Shown: positions 1 through 4,420 of the stretch, piece after piece
How the letters are laid out: each line of letters starts with the position of its first letter
Position numbering within the stretch: position 1 is the stretch's first letter
NCBI GenBank assembly: GCA_964637655.1
Contig: CAZWUZ010000247.1
Location: 1-5,749, forward strand
DNA from: CAZWUZ01 sp964637655 [NCBI: uncultured bacterium]
GTDB taxonomy: Bacteria > DAOPZR01
DNA: 5,749 nucleotides
Reading direction: 5' to 3'
Position numbers and translations under genes: made by a program
Notes under the pieces: generated by a model
Seen by the model: the letters and a program-made list of their open reading frames with translations, nothing else
Databases searched by the model: none
What the model was told of the DNA's origin: nothing

Positions 1-748
1 ACACGACGCCGTCACGCTCATAGCGCATCAGCACCGGCATGGCGCGTACCGGCCCGTCATCATCCGCCTGCATGGCGATGTTGCCGACCCGTCTGGCCGA
101 GCGCGCCAGTCGCGCCAGCGGCAGCACCGGCCCCCGCGCGCGTGCCAGGCGCGTCGTCCGCGCCGTATCGAGCGGCAGCGACACCGCCGCCAGCGCCGCC
201 GTGTCGATGGCGCCGCGGTCGTCCCCCGCGATGTGCAGCGCGTGCACCACGCGCTGCGTGCGTTCGCCCGCCGCGGCCAGTACCCCGTCCTCGTCCGTCA
301 GCAGGCGCGCCAGCGCGTGGCGCAGCGCCAGTCGCGCATCCGCGCCGCCGGTATCGAGTGCCGCCGCCAGGTCCTGCAGCGCCGCCACCTGCGCCGGCTT
401 GACCGACGAGAACGACTGCTCGGCGAAGATGACATCGAAAGCGATGACCTGTGCGCCGCAGGCGGCCAGATACTCTGCCAGCATGCCATGCACGCCGCGC
501 GGCCAGGGCCAGCGCCCGAACAGCGGTTCCAGCGCGTCGAGGTCTGCCTCACCAATATCGGCGATAACAATGTTCGTGTCCGCGCCGCTGCCGTCGCGGC
601 AGAGCCGGAAACGCGCGTCGAGCAGTTTGCGCTCCGCCGTGTCGCCCCAGCCCGCCGCCAGCGCCGCCGCGGCCAGCAATGCCACCAGCAGGCCGAGCGT
701 CATCCCGCCGGGCCGGTACCGCTGCAGCCATGCCGTCAGCCGGCTCAT
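1..748 (-). CDS. CHASE2-domain membrane sensor protein, N-terminal part (C-terminus outside window)
   Basis: The 249 visible codons encode the start of a CHASE2 sensor, a family of extracytoplasmic ligand-sensing domains that feed intracellular cyclases or kinases. Residues 16-34 are a hydrophobic, Ala/Leu-rich membrane segment after a short basic N-terminus. Next come the CHASE2 hallmarks: the E39-x4-D44-x-R46-F47 helix, the strand NIVIADIGE (59-67), RWPWPR (79-84), and AFDVIFAE (103-110). The region after about residue 110 is Ala/Arg/Asp-rich and still fits the sensor. The ATG start overlaps the stop of the upstream Crp-like gene as ATGA, with GGGGGA a few bases before it, so translation is probably coupled. 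No output domain is visible because the gene runs off the left edge. A class III adenylate/guanylate cyclase would fit the two CNB neighbours, but a histidine or Ser/Thr kinase is also known for CHASE2 proteins. The CHASE2 assignment is firm; the cyclase idea is inference. Confidence 0.85.
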   Translation of the reverse strand, partial: MSRLTAWLQRYRPGGMTLGLLVALLAAAALAAGWGDTAERKLLDARFRLCRDGSGADTNIVIADIGEADLDALEPLFGRWPWPRGVHGMLAEYLAACGAQVIAFDVIFAEQSFSSVKPAQVAALQDLAAALDTGGADARLALRHALARLLTDEDGVLAAAGERTQRVVHALHIAGDDRGAIDTAALAAVSLPLDTARTTRLARARGPVLPLARLARSARRVGNIAMQADDDGPVRAMPVLMRYERDGVV

Positions 749-1368
749 GCGTTCCCCCGGTGTTTGCGCTGGTAGAGCGTCACCAGCGATTTGAGCGCGT
801 TGAGATTGCGGCATTCTATCCCGTCCGGGCGCACCGCGATTACCTTGCGTTTCGCCCAATCCTCGAGGTGCTGCGCGCAGGCCGCCGCCGCCAGCCCGGT
901 CAGCGCCGCCAGCTGCTCGACGCGGGCGGGAAGCACCAGCGGCCGGCCCGCATCCGCCAGCTGCTGCAGGCGGGCGACCAGCATCGCCGCCAGCCGCACC
1001 TCGCTGTCATGGATGGAGAGCAGGCGCAGCTGGTGGAACGCCGCCAGCGAGCGCTGGGCGATGAAGGTGAGCATCTTGCGCGCGATGGCGGCATTGCCGG
1101 CGAGCACCGCGCCGAGATTATCCTGCTGCACGCGGTAGAGCAGCACGTCGTCGAGCGCGGTTGCCGTCGCCGAGCGCGGCGTATGCGCAATGACCGCCAT
1201 CTCGCCGAAGATTTCCCCCGCCCCGAGCACCGCCAGCAGGCGTTCCTTGCCGTCATGCACCTGCGAGATCTGCACCCGCCCTTCCTTGACGATATAGGCG
1301 CAGTCGCCCGGCTCATATTCGCAGAAGATGATCTCGCCCGGGCGGAACTTCGCGGCGCTTTCAGCCAT
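745..1368 (-). CDS. Crp/Fnr-like cyclic-nucleotide-binding protein with C-terminal winged-helix-like region
   Basis: This 207-residue protein has the length and layout of Crp/Fnr regulators. Residues 8-90 form the cyclic-nucleotide-binding beta-roll: PGE near 10-12, PGDCAYIVKEGRVQI at 20-34, then the phosphate-binding cassette GEIFGEMAVIAHTPRSATA at 51-69. The cassette keeps Glu56, expected to contact the ribose 2'-hydroxyl, and Arg65, expected to contact the cyclic phosphate, so it looks competent to bind cAMP or cGMP. A long helix (about 92-118) is followed by a winged-helix-like segment with a putative HTH around 150-177 (LAALTGL...HLEDWAKRKVI), which would bind DNA. I chose ATG 1368 over the longer frame start at 1428 because residues before it are unrelated Arg/Trp-rich sequence inside the upstream gene, and the CNB fold begins directly after this Met. 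The gene overlaps the CNB-TPR gene by 8 bases and the CHASE2 gene by 4. The HTH is less canonical than in E. coli Crp, so DNA binding is likely but not certain. Confidence 0.87.
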   Translation of the reverse strand: MAESAAKFRPGEIIFCEYEPGDCAYIVKEGRVQISQVHDGKERLLAVLGAGEIFGEMAVIAHTPRSATATALDDVLLYRVQQDNLGAVLAGNAAIARKMLTFIAQRSLAAFHQLRLLSIHDSEVRLAAMLVARLQQLADAGRPLVLPARVEQLAALTGLAAAACAQHLEDWAKRKVIAVRPDGIECRNLNALKSLVTLYQRKHRGNA

Positions 1369-2281
1369 GCCCGTGCCCCAGTTCCAGCAGCCGCGCCTGC
1401 GCCAGCTGCTGCCAGATGCCGCTGTCACATTGCGTGTAGAGCAGGCACGCCTTCTTCGGGTCCTGCATCAGTTCGTAGCAGCGTCCCTCGAGAAAAAGCG
1501 CCTGGGCGCGATCGTCCGCGGCAAGGTCATCGGGCGGCAGCGTCTTGAGCGCCTTGATCCCGAGCAGCGGCTTGCCCGCCATCTGCAGCGCATTCGCCTG
1601 CCGCAGGACGATGCCGGGCACCGCCCCCGCCTCCGGCTTTTTCACCAGCGCTTTCTTGTAGAGTTCGGCGGCGGCGGCGAAATCGCCCCGCTGTTCGAGC
1701 GCGGTCGCTTTCGTCAGCATCTCGTCCGGGGTCAGCCCGAGGCCGCTGCTCTCCACCTCGTCCTGCAGCGCCGCCAGCTGCTCATGCACGGTCTTCGCGT
1801 GCAGACCGTCAGGGTAAAGTTCCGCGTAGCGGCGGAACACGTACAGCGCCTGCAGCGGCCGTTTCATGCCGAGGAAGAACGCCGCCATGGCGAACAGGTT
1901 TTCCCCGGCGTCGTGTTCTTCGACCGACCCCATGTACTGCTTGGCTATGCTGTTCAGCTGCCGCAGCGCGCCGATGCTGCGGCGCAGCGTGCGGTCGAGC
2001 AGCGCCGCATCCGCCAGCACCGCGGCGAAGAACTCCTCCTGCGTCTGGATCTGCACCGTGGCGGGACCCGCCGTCGTCAGGCGCCCCAGCCGCGTGCCGG
2101 CGCCCGCGAGCAGCTCCATCACGCCGCCGAATTCGCCGGCAGCCACACGCACGGGGAAGATGATTGACCCCTCCTCGTACTGCTCAACGGCGCTGCCGGA
2201 CGCCACATAGTAGACGCGGTCGGTACGGTCACCCTGCAGGTAAAGCGGGGTGTCCGCGTCGCACTGCAGCGTCTGCGCCAT
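1361..2281 (-). CDS. Protein with degenerate cyclic-nucleotide-binding-like N-terminus and TPR-like C-terminus
   Basis: This 306-residue protein has no signal peptide or membrane segment and is probably cytoplasmic. Residues 12-90 resemble a CNB beta-roll: PLYLQGDRTDRVYYVASGSA at 12-31, a GEFGGVMELLAGAG turn at 49-62 where the phosphate-binding cassette should be, and a terminal strand with a helix near 84-95. The cassette lacks the FGE-x-A...PR-x-A-T signature, so nucleotide binding is doubtful. Residues about 126-175 and 184-300 are paired amphipathic helices of TPR type, for example MLTKATALEQRGDFAAAAEL (188-207), continuing as YKKAL, and AQALFLEGRCYELMQDPKKA (259-278). This suggests a protein-interaction scaffold. 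The ATG lies 3 bases after the apt stop with no strong Shine-Dalgarno, and the stop falls inside the start of the Crp-like gene, which points to coupled expression. A partner or scaffold role for the Crp-like protein or the CHASE2 receptor is inference. The family has no symbol I recognise. Confidence 0.75.
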   Translation of the reverse strand: MAQTLQCDADTPLYLQGDRTDRVYYVASGSAVEQYEEGSIIFPVRVAAGEFGGVMELLAGAGTRLGRLTTAGPATVQIQTQEEFFAAVLADAALLDRTLRRSIGALRQLNSIAKQYMGSVEEHDAGENLFAMAAFFLGMKRPLQALYVFRRYAELYPDGLHAKTVHEQLAALQDEVESSGLGLTPDEMLTKATALEQRGDFAAAAELYKKALVKKPEAGAVPGIVLRQANALQMAGKPLLGIKALKTLPPDDLAADDRAQALFLEGRCYELMQDPKKACLLYTQCDSGIWQQLAQARLLELGHGHG

Positions 2282-2284
2282 CCG

Positions 2285-2806
2285 CTACTCGCTCGCGTAG
2301 TCGATGAGCGTATGCACCGGGCGCGGGGCCAGCTTCTGCCGCCCCGGCAGGAAGGAAAGCTCGATGAGGAAGGTGACTCCGACCACGATGCCGCCCGCCT
2401 CCTCGACCAGCTGCGCCATGGCCAGCGCGGTGCCCCCGGTGGCGAGCAGGTCATCGACCAGCAGCACCTTCTGCCCGCGCGTAATGGCGTCGGTATGCAT
2501 CTCGACCGTGTCGGTGCCGTATTCGAGCGCGTACGACTTGCTGATGACCGCGGCGGGGAGTTTCTTCGGCTTGCGCACGGGGACGAACCCGACCCCGAGC
2601 TGCGCCGCGATCGGCGCCCCGAAGATGAAGCCGCGCGATTCCGCCCCGGCCACCACGTCGATGCCCGCGGCGCGGAACGGTTCGAGCATCGCCGCGCACG
2701 CCTCTTTGAACACCGGGCCGTTCTGCAGCAGCGTGGTAATGTCCTTGAACACGATTCCCGGCTTGGGGAAGTCGGGTACGTCGCGGATATGTGCTTTCCA
2801 GTCCAT
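2285..2806 (-). CDS. apt: Adenine phosphoribosyltransferase
   Basis: This cytoplasmic purine-salvage enzyme makes AMP and pyrophosphate from adenine and PRPP. The 173-residue product is of usual length and collinear with E. coli Apt. It has the N-terminal DFPKPGIVFKDITTLL (12-27), the AESRGFIFGAPIA stretch (55-67), VGFVPVRKPKKLP (72-84), the SYALEYGTD loop (91-99), and the type I phosphoribosyltransferase PRPP loop VLLVDDLLATGGT (114-126) with its paired Asp118-Asp119. The start was set at ATG 2806 because GGAG sits 8 bases upstream. ATG 2812 would leave only 2 bases to that site, and the longer frame start at 2851 reads through the intergenic hairpin. The gene lies 41 bases after the sigma-factor stop and 3 bases before the CNB-TPR gene, so it probably belongs to the same operon. 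Identity is very secure; the exact N-terminus less so. Confidence 0.97.
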   Translation of the reverse strand: MDWKAHIRDVPDFPKPGIVFKDITTLLQNGPVFKEACAAMLEPFRAAGIDVVAGAESRGFIFGAPIAAQLGVGFVPVRKPKKLPAAVISKSYALEYGTDTVEMHTDAITRGQKVLLVDDLLATGGTALAMAQLVEEAGGIVVGVTFLIELSFLPGRQKLAPRPVHTLIDYASE

Positions 2807-2814
2807 GTTCATCT

Positions 2815-2818
2815 CTCC
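2815..2818 (-). promoter_or_regulatory. Shine-Dalgarno site of apt
   Basis: GGAG (read on the minus strand) lies 8 bases before ATG 2806 and decides between the candidate apt starts. It contrasts with the genes at the divergent promoters (4308 and 4421), which have no such site. Confidence 0.7.
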
Positions 2819-2824
2819 GGTGTG

Positions 2825-2841
2825 CGGCGGCGGAGCCGCCG
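2825..2841 (-). other. Strong GC hairpin between the sigma-factor gene and apt
   Basis: On the minus strand a perfect 7-base-pair all-GC stem (CGGCGGC / GCCGCCG) closes a 3-base loop. It begins 6 bases after the sigma-factor stop codon and ends 6 bases before the apt Shine-Dalgarno site. No T-run follows, so a full intrinsic terminator is not supported. It could mark an mRNA processing or stability boundary, cause partial attenuation, or affect apt translation. In such GC-rich DNA chance formation is possible. Confidence 0.5.
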
Positions 2842-2847
2842 GTAATG

Positions 2848-4308
2848 TCACTTGCGCAGAAAATCGAGCAGGTCCTTGCTGCTGCGGTGCGCGCGGATCT
2901 TGCGCAGCGCCCGCGCCTCGATCTGCCGCACGCGTTCGCGGGTCAGGCGCAACAGCGTACCGGTCTCCTCGAGCGTCAGCGGCTGCCCCCCCTCGAGTCC
3001 GAAGCGGTGGGCGATCACCCGCCGCTCCTTCTCCTGCAGCGAGGCGAGGATCTTGTCCAGTTCCTCGCGCAGCACGCTGCGGTCGAGGTTGCGGAACGAG
3101 TCAAACGAATCACTGTTCTCAACGATGTCCTGCAACTGCCCCGAGTTATCCTGCCCGAGCGGCATGTCAAGCGAACTCGGTTCCGTCGCGAATTTTTCCA
3201 GTTCCGCCAGGCGCTCGGGCGTGATCTTCAGCGCTTTGGCCAGTTCCTCGGCATCCGCCTCGCGTCCCAGTTTCTGTCGCAGCGTGTCGCGCATGCGGTG
3301 CAGGCGGCTGATGATGTCCGAGAGATGCACCGGGACGCGGATGGTGCGGCTCTTGTCCGCCAGCGCCCGCGTGATCGACTGCCGGATCCACCAGGTCGCG
3401 TAGGTCGAGAAGCGCAGTTCGCGCGACGGGTCGAACTTGTCCACCGAGCGCATCAGCCCGAGCGTCCCCTCGTTGATCAGGTCGAGCAGCGGGATGCTGG
3501 TGCGGGCGAAGCGCTTGGAGATGCTCACCACGAGACGCAGGTTGGCGGTGATCAGCCGGTCGCGCGCCACCCGGTAGGCGGCGTACTTGCTGAGCAGGTC
3601 GTGCAGTTTCTGATCGCCCTTGTCCAGCAGGCAAATCGTCCCGCCGGTCCGCGGTGCGACCGTGCCGCCCGGTACAGCCCGGCGGCGCCCGTGCCGCCCG
3701 GCATCCGGGCCGCGCCCGCGCGTCTGCCGCGCCGGTGCCGCGTCGTCGCGCCGCGCCCGCTGCCGGCGCAGTTCCGCGACCCGTTCCGCCGTCGGTTCCA
3801 CCCCGAAGAGCATGAGCAGCGCGCGCTCGCGCAGTCCCAGGTCGCGCAGGTCGGTGTAGAGGCGGCAGAAATCGCCGTGCGCGCGGAAATCGTTGAACCG
3901 TTCCTCGACCCGTTCCGCCGCCGGGCCGCGCAGTTTCCACTGTTTCAGCGCCCGTGCCAGCGTGCCGTTGAAGGTTGCGACGATGCCCGTCTGCTCCCGT
4001 TCTTCCGCCGCCGTCAGCAGCTGCACGCGCGAGATTTCCGTCAGGTAGAGACGCAGCAGGTCGACTGTCGGCCCCCCGCTCTCCTCCGCCGGCGCCTCGG
4101 CTGCCGGTGGCGCCGCTTCGAGCGGGTCTTCCTTGAGCAGTTCGTCGACCGGCAGGTCGGTGGTTTCCCCGGGCAACAGGGGCGTCGCGCGCGGACGGCG
4201 GACGTGCGGGTGCGCCGGCGCGGACGCACGCCTGCCCGCCTGCAGCGGTAATGCTTTGACCGGTTGTGCTTTTGCCGCGACCGGCGCGGCCTTCTTGCGC
4301 GTAACCAT
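2848..4308 (-). CDS. Sigma-70 family RNA polymerase sigma factor, group 1/2 (RpoD/SigA- or RpoS-type)
   Basis: This 486-residue protein directs core RNA polymerase to -10/-35 promoters. Region 1.2 is at about 82-115 (VDLLRLYLTEISRVQLLT). Region 2 runs from about 250 to 325: NLRLVVSISKRF (256-267), LLDLINEGTLGLMRSVDKFD (274-293), and the -10-melting/recognition stretch RFSTYATWWIRQSITRALAD (299-318). Region 3 follows (PVHLSDIISRL, then the helix with KLGREADAEEL). Region 4.2 is the -35-binding HTH at about 444-469 (TLEETGTLLRLTRERVRQIE). The N-terminal 80 residues are basic, then Pro/Ala-rich, and do not look like the acidic region 1.1 of E. coli RpoD. The 1.2-2.1 spacer is long and has an Arg/Gly-rich tract at 181-223. 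ATG 4308 is preferred to the in-frame GTG 4314. Neither has a Shine-Dalgarno site, and a promoter ends only 16 bases upstream of ATG. The sequence does not show whether this is the primary sigma factor or a close paralogue. Confidence 0.93.
   Translation of the reverse strand: MVTRKKAAPVAAKAQPVKALPLQAGRRASAPAHPHVRRPRATPLLPGETTDLPVDELLKEDPLEAAPPAAEAPAEESGGPTVDLLRLYLTEISRVQLLTAAEEREQTGIVATFNGTLARALKQWKLRGPAAERVEERFNDFRAHGDFCRLYTDLRDLGLRERALLMLFGVEPTAERVAELRRQRARRDDAAPARQTRGRGPDAGRHGRRRAVPGGTVAPRTGGTICLLDKGDQKLHDLLSKYAAYRVARDRLITANLRLVVSISKRFARTSIPLLDLINEGTLGLMRSVDKFDPSRELRFSTYATWWIRQSITRALADKSRTIRVPVHLSDIISRLHRMRDTLRQKLGREADAEELAKALKITPERLAELEKFATEPSSLDMPLGQDNSGQLQDIVENSDSFDSFRNLDRSVLREELDKILASLQEKERRVIAHRFGLEGGQPLTLEETGTLLRLTRERVRQIEARALRKIRAHRSSKDLLDFLRK
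3660..3701. repeat. Direct 13-base repeat inside the sigma-factor linker
   Basis: CCGTGCCGCCCGG occurs at 3660-3672 and again at 3689-3701 (plus-strand reading), an offset of 29 bases. Because 29 is not a multiple of three, the two copies are read in different frames of the sigma gene (PGGT in one, AGRHG in the other). They fall in the Arg/Gly-rich spacer between regions 1.2 and 2.1. This fits slippage or an out-of-frame duplication, but the low-complexity GC context makes chance similarity possible. Confidence 0.55.
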
Positions 4309-4324
4309 ATGCACGTGAAACGGT

Positions 4325-4352
4325 ATTATACACTACCTGCCGCCAAAAGCAA
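4325..4352 (-). promoter_or_regulatory. Putative promoter of the sigma-factor/apt/CNB/CHASE2 unit
   Basis: On the minus strand a perfect TATAAT (-10, 4330-4325) is preceded by TTGCTT (-35, 4352-4347, three of six consensus bases) with a 16-base spacer. The -10 ends 16 bases before ATG 4308 and 10 bases before the in-frame GTG 4314. A start site 7-9 bases downstream would therefore leave a leader of only about 8-10 bases to the ATG, or 2-4 to the GTG, with no ribosome-binding site. TATAAT stands out against the GC-rich surroundings. Confidence 0.7.
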
Positions 4353-4382
4353 GGAAACCGCACCCCGCTGCGCCTGCGGCTG

Positions 4383-4411
4383 TTGACGCTGCCACCCGCG
4401 ACAGTCATAAT
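4383..4411 (+). promoter_or_regulatory. Putative near-consensus promoter of the radical SAM gene
   Basis: TTGACG (-35, 4383-4388) and CATAAT (-10, 4406-4411) each match five of six sigma-70 consensus bases and are separated by the optimal 17 bases. The -10 ends 9 bases before ATG 4421, so transcription should start about 0-4 bases before the start codon, giving a leaderless or almost leaderless mRNA. The two divergent -35 boxes are 30 bases apart. Confidence 0.75.
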
Positions 4412-4420
4412 GGCACCGCT

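Noticed and set aside
1369-1428. A 20-residue N-terminal extension of the Crp-like protein.
   Set aside because: It lies wholly inside the upstream gene, its residues are unrelated to a CNB domain, and the downstream ATG at 1368 fits the fold start and the overlap pattern.
1328-2167. A 279-codon plus-strand frame opposite the CNB-TPR gene, with a similar one at 679-1548.
   Set aside because: Both are antisense shadows with Arg/Gln/His-rich products and no motifs. The minus-strand genes overlap neatly and carry recognisable folds.
2791-4251. A 486-codon plus-strand frame opposite the sigma-factor gene.
   Set aside because: It mirrors the sigma gene codon for codon and its product resembles no family I recognise, while the minus strand carries all sigma-70 regions.
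4353-4382. Possible operator between the two divergent promoters, with short CCGC/GCGG self-complementarity.
   Set aside because: The arms are only about four bases and the tract is GC-rich, so no specific binding site can be supported.
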